Shown in pieces: positions 18,001 to 25,876 of a DNA stretch of 64,000 nucleotides. Both the position numbers and the translations under genes were made by a program. Each line of letters begins with the position of its first letter. The first letter of the stretch is position 1. The notes beneath the pieces were generated by a model. It did not search any database. It was not told the origin of the DNA and saw only the letters and a list, made by a program, of their open reading frames with translations. The DNA is taken from assembly GCA_043777375.1 (NCBI GenBank), contig JAYWHX010000168.1, forward strand, positions 1 to 64,000, read 5' to 3'. This DNA is from TH-plancto1 sp043777375 (GTDB lineage Bacteria; Planctomycetota; Planctomycetia; Planctomycetales; Planctomycetaceae).

Positions 18001-20391
18001 GAAGACTGTCGTCCCCGATGCATTAAAATCGGGAGGGAAGAACAAACGAGTTCCAGTTGGCAAGCCAGTCGATGTCGAGAAAGCACCCGGCCACTCCGAG
18101 GTCTCCGTTCGCGTACCAGTCATCGCGTCATACTTGCTCGGCACGTACGACAGCTCGCTCAGATCCCAGCTGTCGGTGGTGAAGCGGCTGAGGGTTTGCG
18201 GGGCGGTGCGGGAGTAACGGAAGTTGAATGGGGCGAGAGCCTCGATGCGGGAGCCGGCCCCAATGCGCTGGTAGTCCGCACTCGACAGCTGGAGCTTCAG
18301 ATTCTCCTCCGCGCGGAAGATATCGTCGTAGACGCGGTCGGGATTTGTGAGGCGGGTTTCGTCCTCTTCATCCACAACGCTGACAGTGCCTGCGGGAAAC
18401 AATGCGGTCGTGAAAGGGGCCACGGGTGCGGGTCCGTAGGGCGTAATCGCCTCGACCGTGGGAACTGCACCAGGAGGAACAGTTCCTGACTGGGGGTACT
18501 CCCACTTGGTGAAATACTCTTTCCAAACCACTGGCGAACCTGCGGCGGGGGTCACTTGAACCCCGGTCGCTGAGTACACGCCCCCTCCGGTCCCCTTCGG
18601 GTCGATGGGATGCGACGCGTGAGGGATTGTGACATCGGCCGAGCCTGCTGCCCCGCCATTGCCCCGTGGGTCATACTGAGTTTGGTAACGCCGTGCTCCG
18701 CCTTGATACCGCAAGTTATCGGTGGGGTTCGTGTCGAAATCGTCATCGACGCCGGTGATGCCCGCTCGGGGTGGAGTGCCGGTCCCGACAGAACTTTCCT
18801 CGCCGTAACGACCGGCCAGACGCGAACCACTGCGACTGGTCGGGCGACCGGTCGTCATGAATTCCCATTCCAAATTCGCCATCGCGAGAATCGAGAACGG
18901 GACGTTGCTGGGGAATCCCGTGTTAGCCGCATGTTCCGTCTGGGCTGTGATCAACTGCGAAGGGATCGTCAAACTGGCTGGATTCCCTGTCAGCGCTCGC
19001 AGCGGGTTGACTTCGCTCGGACTGGCCCCGGTGTTGGAGACTGAGAGCGGAGCAGTGTCGAACGTCGCTGCGTTCTCATCAGCGCCCTGCAGATTGCCGT
19101 GGGCGTTCACGTTAATCAGCGAGTCGGCATCGATGATGTGGTATGAGAACATCGGAACAAACTGGCGGCCATCGGCCATCTCGACAATATCCGCCCCCAG
19201 ATCGATCCAGATTCCATCCGGCTCGCCGTCGCCGGTCAGGTCGACATCGAGGTCGTAGTTTGATCCAGCCGCATTCGAATACACGCCCATCTCGTTGAAA
19301 GTGCCATCGTTGTCAGAATCGACAAAGAATGGGAAGGGTTGGATGACTCGCGAGCGGTCACCGCTTTGAGCTGTCGTTGGATTGAAGAGGAATCGAACAG
19401 TTCCGTCCGGGTATTGGTTTCTGGAATGCGCCCGCATCACGAGTCGCTCAGTGGCTGCGTCTGTGTAGAGATTCTGGAATCCGCCGGACCGCTCGTTGGG
19501 AAACAAGTCGGGCCGATGAAACGATGGCACGCGGATACGAACCCCTTCGACGGTCACTTCGTAGGCCAGGAACAGATTATTGATGTCAGGATAGGTGTAC
19601 TCAACATCCGGCTGGAATGGACGCAGCGCGTCGTTGGATGCGACCAATTGGCTAAAGGCATCCAGGCTTGGATCTGGTTGAGCAGCGGGGCCGAAGTTGA
19701 TTCCGAATGCGGGATCGAGAACCCCATTCGGGATAATCACATCCTCACCAACGTCGAGCACTCCATCGCCATTCGTGTCCTCGGAGGGCAGCGTCGCATC
19801 AGCTGCGCCGTCGCCATCCATATCGAACAACGCGTAGTCCCCTGGACCAAAGAGGCCATCCGTATCGTTGTCGATGAACGGCAAAGCTGTAATTCCGTGC
19901 CCGTTGTGTGGCAACACATCCGTCGGCTGCGCTCCGTTAAGAGCGGGTTGAATGCGACCGATGACATGTGCCAAAATCGACTGAGTTGTCCCCGGGCTTC
20001 CATAGGTCAACCCCGGTGGAGCGGTGCTGGAAAAAGTATTTCCCGACCAAAACGGACTCATTGTGCGGGTCGCATCCGGACCGACGATCAGCTGGCGGTC
20101 GGCTTCGTCGAAATACCGCTCGGGGTTCAGTGTGTCATCGAACGGGTTGGTGGCGTAATTCTGGGCGGCCAGCTGCTCTTCCTGGACGAACTCGAAGAAG
20201 AAGACGCCGAGGAAAATCAGCAGGCTGAGCATCGCCAGCACGACGATAATCACAGCTCCGCCGCGGCGGTGGCCAGTGAGCGGCAAGGCGCTAGCCGCCG
20301 GCTCTGGTGCCCGCGAACGGTCAGGGGAGCCAGCGGCTAGCGCCGGGCCGCTCACGGAGGTCGGTCGAGGGTGATGTGTGTGATTTTGCAT
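15100..20391 (-). CDS. giant GspK-like minor pseudopilin
   Basis: The 1763-aa protein is over five times the usual GspK length of about 330 aa. After a 40-residue leader, RRGG precedes AVIIVVLAMLSLLIFLGVFF. As in GspK, there is no Glu at +5. Residues about 170-220 hold calcium-loop motifs (DMDGDGAAD, DTNGDGVLDVGED). Around 420 is INVNAHGN, and around 1500 is GKINLNTMRDETVLAAL. The latter resembles the helix-hairpin-helix INLNTA segment of T2SSK proteins. The long middle is unassigned. GspK caps the pseudopilus tip in T2SS; its position last in a G-H-I-J-K order supports that role. Residues 13-39 are encoded by a palindromic repeat. The start is supported by AAAGGGGA just upstream. Confidence 0.8.
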   Translation of the reverse strand: MQNHTHHPRPTSVSGPALAAGSPDRSRAPEPAASALPLTGHRRGGAVIIVVLAMLSLLIFLGVFFFEFVQEEQLAAQNYATNPFDDTLNPERYFDEADRQLIVGPDATRTMSPFWSGNTFSSTAPPGLTYGSPGTTQSILAHVIGRIQPALNGAQPTDVLPHNGHGITALPFIDNDTDGLFGPGDYALFDMDGDGAADATLPSEDTNGDGVLDVGEDVIIPNGVLDPAFGINFGPAAQPDPSLDAFSQLVASNDALRPFQPDVEYTYPDINNLFLAYEVTVEGVRIRVPSFHRPDLFPNERSGGFQNLYTDAATERLVMRAHSRNQYPDGTVRFLFNPTTAQSGDRSRVIQPFPFFVDSDNDGTFNEMGVYSNAAGSNYDLDVDLTGDGEPDGIWIDLGADIVEMADGRQFVPMFSYHIIDADSLINVNAHGNLQGADENAATFDTAPLSVSNTGASPSEVNPLRALTGNPASLTIPSQLITAQTEHAANTGFPSNVPFSILAMANLEWEFMTTGRPTSRSGSRLAGRYGEESSVGTGTPPRAGITGVDDDFDTNPTDNLRYQGGARRYQTQYDPRGNGGAAGSADVTIPHASHPIDPKGTGGGVYSATGVQVTPAAGSPVVWKEYFTKWEYPQSGTVPPGAVPTVEAITPYGPAPVAPFTTALFPAGTVSVVDEEDETRLTNPDRVYDDIFRAEENLKLQLSSADYQRIGAGSRIEALAPFNFRYSRTAPQTLSRFTTDSWDLSELSYVPSKYDAMTGTRTETSEWPGAFSTSTGLPTGTRLFFPPDFNASGTTVFLANDPIRPEVRALLAMEDSNSVNGPGYNRRDDLTLPLISGNTGTGAAQLWRQPLNLNKLLVGFDNTGCPIFRPLMPHPDILAMENTVGVTIGTITIPAMIHDHDIAVPVLMSDILPSPGNNADRTSTATAMEWWARYDRQRMARDIYTLLYIVGAPNGFDPKSSAYPNREVVREMAQFAVNYVDALDRDDVMTRFEYDNDLSDGWSWTTGDSVVYGIERTSLSFSEVQFLQTTPRANVTTTLHDDDALNVHQYLHMELRNSSPFRVDLAEGWRISRVMRDMSGKGTGIRDKSVEFKTNGFGTATADAKYVDPGANFLIGTHDGNVVNGVGAEIGSDLYADVDNGGELECVLPFSPNTVPNDSAVPNPQTNLDLGVPAAHPHYQYFTHVPGDADSKYEFPNTAMPAPMPPLATPTHLVRQIDGVLPSTAAAPEANLAFDLVLERRQNPNGVEASAMGNTTSTSSMGEWIEVDRFHVRSQDMGISAPDDAVLTIAGAGSRAEVQTALSNLNSVERRQPFDPVQLTHATGNYSNHSMDVTVGPVTSSAANDAFTGTEFTLWQPHFDRDFTSAYELLSVPLYGNWPLTELVDGLNTETTAATPAGSLTENTFYKEIHGGTQFNLAPGADAGGSGKMSGDFTAGIRFNFPNGLPGKPYQGWNEFTYQNCWYRLLDFVTVPRRADQQSEELRLPPNFVSGSTKPVFRVPGKINLNTMRDETVLAALIDDDVHLAYGGAKATDDQVTGPDRNWFLELLQSRDGTDYFADFAGTPGLPIPNSLVSHPFRGTSHVDPGWTVANRDDRSVENGLLRSSTRRNGALVDIRPATAAAYTTPTLTSPVDFTSSGLWSGAPPHEPLAPVAPYTEMWQGLFDSGDLANTDIDHHTRNRILAKIANNSTNKSHVYFVWAAVGYFEAHRDSASNQVQIGARMTDIPVHRRFSVVDMTRLDDAYNTSSNTFDEKKFVIYQKRLR
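20276..20355. repeat. palindromic repeat inside the GspK-like leader (family F5, copy 1)
   Basis: The arms GTGAGCGGCAAGGCGCTAGC and, in reverse complement, GTGAGCGGCCCGGCGCTAGC run inward from each end of this 80-base element. It is wholly inside the coding sequence, encoding residues 13-39 ahead of the prepilin cleavage site. A second copy sits in the same context at 25741-25822. Confidence 0.85.
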
Positions 20392-20481
20392 GAGATTCCC
20401 CTTTCAGAAAGGGACTCGGGGACGCCCCGAGGATTGGACAGGCTGAGCGCGGGGCGAACATCGCCGGGCGGATCAGGGGTG

Positions 20482-22887
20482 TCAATCAGGCTTATACGGA
20501 TTGGCGAAAGAGTGGATGATCGAGAATTGGCGTGACACGCCCTCGATCGGATCGCGAACCCGAACGGTGATGCGGATTTTTTGAAGACCCACGCGGTTGT
20601 CGAACGCTTCCCACGTGACGCCGTTGTCGGTCACCCGTTGACCGGGAACCGTCGGCCACGCGGGAGGGATGTTGCCGGAGGTGCCGTAGTTTAAGCCGGC
20701 CGGCGCGTTGATATCCTCATAGTCGAGGAGACCGTTCAGGTTGATATCTTCACCAGGGTCAAGAGCGGAATCCCCGTCCGCGTCTTCCGTGTCCGAAAAG
20801 CTGTCTCCGTCGAGATCCTCGCCCGAGGCCACGCAGCGGTAGGCAATGCTGTAGGTGGTATCGTGCGGTCGAAAGACGAGGCCGCTGGCGGTGACATCAG
20901 CTGTATCAAGATCATTGTTGGTGTCGAGGGGACGGAAGACGACATCGGCCAATCGGTCAAACACCCCGTTCCCGTTCACATCTTCTCCACCATCAAATAT
21001 CCCGTTGTGGTTCAAATCCTCTGAGCAGTGGTATAGCCGACTGGGATACCACATGTTGGCTCCCCGCACAGGGCTCGCTGGAGCAGCAGTATCCAGTACG
21101 CCATCCCCGTCGATATCCTCATCCGGATCAGCTGTGGAGTTCGAATTCGCATCGAGTTCCACGACCCGGTACTGGAGTGGTCGATAAGGTGGTTTGACGT
21201 TCAGGGGAAGCAGAGCATACGAAGCAAACGGAGTGGTCAGTGTCGCGTCGAGAGACCGAGATGCCTCGGTCCACATCTCGGGATGACCGGTGTCGAAGAC
21301 GGGGTAGATGTCGAGAACACCGTTTCCGTTGGTGTCCTCCCCGCCATCCAGGAATCCATCGCGGTCCGTGTCTTCACTGGCGCGGGGGCCGTACTGGGAA
21401 TTCAGACGCTGAGCAGCGTGAAAATAACCGGTTGGCAGGGTCGGCGACGCATGACCCAACTGGACGAAACCGCCAGCGATGTCCAGAAACCCATTCCCGT
21501 TGAGATCCTCACCCGGATTGAGAACACCGTTCTGATTGAAGTCCTCCACGAGCCCCTGATCCCAGACCTCGATGTCGAATGCTTCCACATTCGCCAGCAG
21601 CAGGTCTTCCGTCTCCCGTGAATTGAGCGTGTCTGGATCGCGGTAGGGGACGTTCAGCGACGACAACTCGTAGGGGCGAGTCGCAGCTGTGGGTGGAATG
21701 GCATAGCACCGGAGGTCGGCATCCAGCAGCGGATTCGTGCGAACACCCGGCCAGCCCCAGAGCCATGAACCCGTTTCCGCGTGCAGCGGTCGCCCCAGGA
21801 AGTTTCCGACAGCGTCGTACTCGACGGGAATCCCGCGAGCACGGATGATGGTCTGCTGAATCAAGTCCGTATTGGAAGGTGCTGGCGGGTTCGTGAAAGT
21901 CTGGTTGTTCGCTGAAATTCCAAACCCAAACCGCATCATCGAACAACCCAGTGACTCGGTCGACAATGTGATCGCCGCATTGGTCGGAATCGATGGCGAG
22001 AGTGGGTGATTTTGTAACGCATCGGTCCCCAGAAACCGTGTCGTGTCTGTCATGGCGTCGGTGATATCCGTGATCCGGCAATACGCGGAGTAGTCGTACG
22101 CCTTGTAATGGCTGGGCGTGGTGATCGAGTTGGCGGGGACGATCCGGCCGTTGAACTCGACGATCCCGTCTAAGACGCCGTTTCCATTAATGTCTTCACC
22201 GCCGTTCAAGATCCCATCCTCGTTGGTATCCTCGGGACGGCGAGAGGGCTGGGCGGACACGGTGCCGGGGATTCCGGTCAGGTCGATGTCGCGAACCAGC
22301 AGGACGCGGCGGTAGAGATTTCCACCGCGGACGAAATACACGATCTCCGCATCGCGGCTGGCACCGACTCCGTTGCCGGTATCTCCATCATCCAGGTCGG
22401 GCTGATTGGTGTAGTGAAAGGGTTGAGCCGGGTTGTTGGAATACTCTAGAACCCCATTGACCCACTGGGCCCGTCCGTAATACATCGATGGGTCGCGGTT
22501 GCGGGCGTCTTTAATGCTGGCGGTGAAGTGCAGCACATCGTCGACTGGGTTGTTCTGATCGTTCTCCGACAGGTAGAAGAACCCACGCTGCCACGCGCTG
22601 ACCGGATCATCCTTCACCAGCGGCAGAATCCCCTGGCTCGAGTTCGGGGCCGAACGGAACGACCCCCGGTTCAGGTCGCCAATCAGCAGCGTGTTAACCA
22701 GCCGGGCCTTGCCATCGTTGCGGGCCACAGCCTGTTGATCACCCAAGCTGCCGATCGCAGCCACGTAGATCTGGGCGAACATCAACATCATCATCACGAC
22801 CAATGTGGTCGCGACCAGCATCTCGATGAGCGTAAATCCGCCCCGAGCAGCTGCGATTGTCCGGCGGGGAGCAATGCGCTTTTTCAT
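20482..22887 (-). CDS. giant GspJ-like pseudopilin with EF-hand/dockerin-like loops
   Basis: The 801-aa protein is about four times the size of GspJ. The leader is ARGG before FTLIEMLVATTLVVMMMLMF, with Glu +5. At least six calcium-loop motifs follow the pattern D-x-N-x-[ND]-G-x-x-[DN]-x-GED, then an N-G-N-G loop. Examples are DTNEDGILNGGEDINGNG, DFNQNGVLNPGEDLNGNG, DTDRDGFLDGGEDTNGNG and DLNHNGIFDGGEDVNGNG. The C-terminus (VGLQKIRITVRVRDP) resembles the closing strand region of GspJ-type pseudopilins. Its ATG overlaps the stop of the preceding I-like gene by four bases, so the two are translationally coupled. A role at the pseudopilus tip with H, I and K is inferred from order and leader type. 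Confidence 0.82.
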   Translation of the reverse strand: MKKRIAPRRTIAAARGGFTLIEMLVATTLVVMMMLMFAQIYVAAIGSLGDQQAVARNDGKARLVNTLLIGDLNRGSFRSAPNSSQGILPLVKDDPVSAWQRGFFYLSENDQNNPVDDVLHFTASIKDARNRDPSMYYGRAQWVNGVLEYSNNPAQPFHYTNQPDLDDGDTGNGVGASRDAEIVYFVRGGNLYRRVLLVRDIDLTGIPGTVSAQPSRRPEDTNEDGILNGGEDINGNGVLDGIVEFNGRIVPANSITTPSHYKAYDYSAYCRITDITDAMTDTTRFLGTDALQNHPLSPSIPTNAAITLSTESLGCSMMRFGFGISANNQTFTNPPAPSNTDLIQQTIIRARGIPVEYDAVGNFLGRPLHAETGSWLWGWPGVRTNPLLDADLRCYAIPPTAATRPYELSSLNVPYRDPDTLNSRETEDLLLANVEAFDIEVWDQGLVEDFNQNGVLNPGEDLNGNGFLDIAGGFVQLGHASPTLPTGYFHAAQRLNSQYGPRASEDTDRDGFLDGGEDTNGNGVLDIYPVFDTGHPEMWTEASRSLDATLTTPFASYALLPLNVKPPYRPLQYRVVELDANSNSTADPDEDIDGDGVLDTAAPASPVRGANMWYPSRLYHCSEDLNHNGIFDGGEDVNGNGVFDRLADVVFRPLDTNNDLDTADVTASGLVFRPHDTTYSIAYRCVASGEDLDGDSFSDTEDADGDSALDPGEDINLNGLLDYEDINAPAGLNYGTSGNIPPAWPTVPGQRVTDNGVTWEAFDNRVGLQKIRITVRVRDPIEGVSRQFSIIHSFANPYKPD

Positions 22888-24488
22888 TGGGGGGTTTCCG
22901 GGGTGAAGACATGGACAACGCCGGGCATTAGGACGGCTTGGGCGTCCACGGTGCCGTTGATCTGGTAGTCCGTAAATGGATTGGCGTTCCCGGTCGTTCT
23001 GCTGCTGACCTTGACTTGGTCACTGAGGGTCATGATCGTGCGGACGTAGGCTCCAGCGGCGGCATCGGGCATATCAGTGCCATCGACCCGTTCTTCGTTG
23101 ACTTCGATCTTCTGGATCTTGTACCAGTAGCCGAAAGAGGCATCGAAGATGTAGCTGCCTTCTCGAATACGCGGCGGGTCGGTGTTGGGATCGTAGGGCC
23201 AGCGGACCTTGGCAATGTTCGAGTCGAGGCGGCCATTGGGCAACATTGCATCTTCGCCCGCATCGATGGCACCATTGCCATTCAAATCCTCGGTCACACA
23301 GAACTCAGCGCGATATCCCTGCTCGTCCAGTGTTTCAAAGGACCGGTTGAAGACGATTGCGCATTCCGCGTTGAACTCACCACGCGGGCCAGAGTGAACC
23401 GACATCAACCAGCTGTAGCGTGAGGGAGATTGAATCTCGATCCGGGCCTGATCAAAGTCAGCGGGGACAAACCCAGCTGGCAGGGAGCCAGTGATCCTCA
23501 AGATCGAGGAACCGGCTGGCGTGTTGATCGGGCTGATCACCGGTAACACGACGACACGCGAGTTAAGCGTCGAGAGCAGGACCACTCGATGCAATGGCGA
23601 CAGTGACGAATCAAAGACTGTGTCTGCCAATTTGGGCGGGAATTCGATCTGGACCGTTGTCGCTGTCGGCGTCGTCACGATGACTTCGGTGGCTTCGAGG
23701 ACCTCACCCCAGGAATCCTGAAGCCGAAACACTCCGTCGGCGGAATCCGAACTGATCTGGGCATGAATCCGGTCGAGATAAGCCGTCGCTCCGGACGTGT
23801 CCCCCGGGTTGATTCTTCCAACCCTTACTTGATCAGCAGGGTCGGTCACGCGATACCAGCCCAGTGGGTCGACCATGTAGGCCGACCACTGCAGATTGGC
23901 GAGGTACGAACTGTGCCGGTACGGGTTCCACGCTAAACTGCCATCCGCTGCTGGCAGCGGCGACGGAGGAGCAGTTGCCGTGTTTTGGTAGCCTCCCAGA
24001 TGAGTCGTCGGGGACCAGTTCGTCAGCACTTGAAACTCTGGAGACCTCGTCCCGCTGAATCGAGCGACCGCAGGAGCCGCAGGAACTCGAGAGCAGTAGA
24101 ACAATTGGTTGGTATCCGGGAGCAACCGCCCCGCTGTTTTCGGCGTCACCCAACGACTGGGAAAAGGAGACGCGTCAGCATTGAATGGAGGTATCGCTGT
24201 AGTAGCGTGATAGTAAGGCGTGTTCTCACTCCACTCCGGTGCCCCGGTCCACAGCTGGGGGTGGGTGAGGAGGGTGTCTTTGATCGCCCCTTCGTAGAGC
24301 TTGGCGTTGGTCAGCTGGTTGGCCTTGATCGCCTTGATGATGGAGATCGGGAACAGGGTGAACACCGACGTGACGCCGACGGCCATGATCAGCAGGGCCA
24401 TCAGCACTTCCACCAGGGTGGCCCCGGTGCGGTGCGATTGAACGTTCGTTGCGCGAGTGTTCCGCGCGAGTGGAGACATACGGTTCAT
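22884..24488 (-). CDS. GspI/PilV-like pseudopilin, enlarged
   Basis: The 534-aa protein has the leader SHRTG before ATLVEVLMALLIMAVGVTSV, the form seen in GspI and PilV (Ala at +1, Glu at +5). One calcium-loop segment, EDLNGNGAIDAGED, lies near residue 405. GspI proteins are normally about 120 aa, so over 400 residues are extra and mostly unassigned. I chose ATG 24488 because GGGAGGGAAG lies just upstream; the longer frame to 24644 is read-through into the preceding gene. The start overlaps the stop of the H-like gene (ATGA), and its own stop overlaps the start of the J-like gene. Confidence 0.82.
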   Translation of the reverse strand: MNRMSPLARNTRATNVQSHRTGATLVEVLMALLIMAVGVTSVFTLFPISIIKAIKANQLTNAKLYEGAIKDTLLTHPQLWTGAPEWSENTPYYHATTAIPPFNADASPFPSRWVTPKTAGRLLPDTNQLFYCSRVPAAPAVARFSGTRSPEFQVLTNWSPTTHLGGYQNTATAPPSPLPAADGSLAWNPYRHSSYLANLQWSAYMVDPLGWYRVTDPADQVRVGRINPGDTSGATAYLDRIHAQISSDSADGVFRLQDSWGEVLEATEVIVTTPTATTVQIEFPPKLADTVFDSSLSPLHRVVLLSTLNSRVVVLPVISPINTPAGSSILRITGSLPAGFVPADFDQARIEIQSPSRYSWLMSVHSGPRGEFNAECAIVFNRSFETLDEQGYRAEFCVTEDLNGNGAIDAGEDAMLPNGRLDSNIAKVRWPYDPNTDPPRIREGSYIFDASFGYWYKIQKIEVNEERVDGTDMPDAAAGAYVRTIMTLSDQVKVSSRTTGNANPFTDYQINGTVDAQAVLMPGVVHVFTPETPQ

Positions 24489-25876
24489 CGATCTTCCCTC
24501 CCCTGTCGTGCCAAGGAGTAGGGGTCGTCCGCGTAGCCATAACCGGGTGCGGACACGTTGTAGGACGGACTGGTCGGGTCGGCCTCGCTGTCGTAGCCAT
24601 TCACAGCTGAGATGTAGACCAGCCCGGTTTGCGGGATGATGCAAATCAGGCGGCGTTCGCTGGAGGGGTGGTCGGGACCGTAGCCATTTTCGAAATCGCC
24701 GGGGATCAGGAGTGGTGAGTAATTCACGCCGTACACGCCCCCGTTCGAGGTGCTGAGCATCGCCCGCATTCGGTCGACATCATCACGGGCGCACAGGTAT
24801 AGATAGATCGGGCCCGAGCCGTTGAGCGGGCCGGTGACCGTTCCGTTCGGGGAGACGGGGATGTCGAACTGGACATCATCGAGAATGCCGTTGTTGCGAC
24901 CCGAGCGAGATGGATTGCCATTCGGGTTCGAGTCTTCGGTCCCATCGAGGAGGCCGTTCTGGTTCAGGTCCTCGAAGTTTTCCCAAGCCGAAGGAGTCCG
25001 ACTCGAAAACAAATCGACCACAGCTCCCGGCGGCAGATTGATCGGCTCCGTTTCGGGAAGTTCCTGCGGAGAAAGGCGAAGCAGGTAGGGGATGGCATGT
25101 GTGTTAGACAAACCAACCCCAGCGGGAGTGAAATCGGGGTAGACTTGCCATGTACCACCGGAGAGTGGTCCTGCAACAGGCTGGACCCAAGTGGCTCCAT
25201 CGATCATTCCAACGATTTGGACAATGTTATTGTTAGGGTCATACCCCTCAGTTGCGATCGTATACCAGCGACCACCCGATGAATTTTCCGGAGTGGGGAC
25301 TGGGAATGCTATTGAAGGTATGAATCCAGGGTTGTAGTTACGAATGAATACCTTCACTCCAGGCTTCAACTGCCCTTCATCCTGTAGATTCATCCATTCG
25401 CCAACTTGCTGGCAGACGAGTTGGACAACACCCGCACTGTTAATCTGCACTCGTAATGTACCATCATAGAGTTGGCTCTGCCCGACGTATTGCAGACCTG
25501 AGATTAGGCTAGGGTCTTGTTTGTCGCGGAGGAGGCGAATGCCGCGTGGTTCAGCGGACTTGGCAGCGCGGCTGCGGGCGCCGCCAATAGAAGCTGAGAT
25601 CTGTCGCGAGGCCGAGGCCATTTTGTCGTGCTTGCTGTCGCGGAACGCAGACAGGGCGAGCGTGGCGAGGATCACAAAGATGGAGATCGAGACGAGCAAT
25701 TCGATCAGCGAGAAGCCCGCCCGCGAAGTGGCCGCCACGGGTGAGCGGACTGGCGCTAGCCACCGGCTCCGCCGGGTGCGTGCCGCCTGACGAGTGCCGG
25801 CGGCTAGCGCCTGGCCGCTCACGGAATGGGCCGCGACAGTCCGCTGCTTCGTGGATGAGTCATGCAGTCTGAGCAT
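24485..25876 (-). CDS. GspH/FimT-like pseudopilin with repeat-derived leader
   Basis: The 463-aa protein has a normal cleavage region (SRAG before FSLIELLVSISIFVILATLA) followed by FRDSKHDKMASASRQISASI and GARSRAAKSAEPRGIRL. The latter matches the GspH/FimT pattern of a helix followed by a conserved Arg-rich strand. A calcium-loop motif (EDLNQNGLLDGTED) lies near residue 300. The leader before the cleavage site is unusually long, about 53 residues, because residues 19-46 are encoded by an F5 palindromic repeat. The start codon overlaps the stop of the upstream pseudopilin by one base (TAATG). Confidence 0.82.
   Translation of the reverse strand: MLRLHDSSTKQRTVAAHSVSGQALAAGTRQAARTRRSRWLAPVRSPVAATSRAGFSLIELLVSISIFVILATLALSAFRDSKHDKMASASRQISASIGGARSRAAKSAEPRGIRLLRDKQDPSLISGLQYVGQSQLYDGTLRVQINSAGVVQLVCQQVGEWMNLQDEGQLKPGVKVFIRNYNPGFIPSIAFPVPTPENSSGGRWYTIATEGYDPNNNIVQIVGMIDGATWVQPVAGPLSGGTWQVYPDFTPAGVGLSNTHAIPYLLRLSPQELPETEPINLPPGAVVDLFSSRTPSAWENFEDLNQNGLLDGTEDSNPNGNPSRSGRNNGILDDVQFDIPVSPNGTVTGPLNGSGPIYLYLCARDDVDRMRAMLSTSNGGVYGVNYSPLLIPGDFENGYGPDHPSSERRLICIIPQTGLVYISAVNGYDSEADPTSPSYNVSAPGYGYADDPYSLARQGREDR
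25741..25822. repeat. palindromic repeat inside the GspH-like leader (family F5, copy 2)
   Basis: This 82-base element has inward arms GTGAGCGGACTGGCGCTAGC and GTGAGCGGCCAGGCGCTAGC. It is read in the same frame as the copy at 20276-20355, so both leaders contain VSG(P/Q)ALAAG. Both insertions lie before the prepilin peptidase site. Confidence 0.85.

Noticed and set aside
19339..20340. 333-aa plus-strand frame
   Set aside because: It is antisense to the GspK-like gene; composition and lack of motifs mark it as a shadow.
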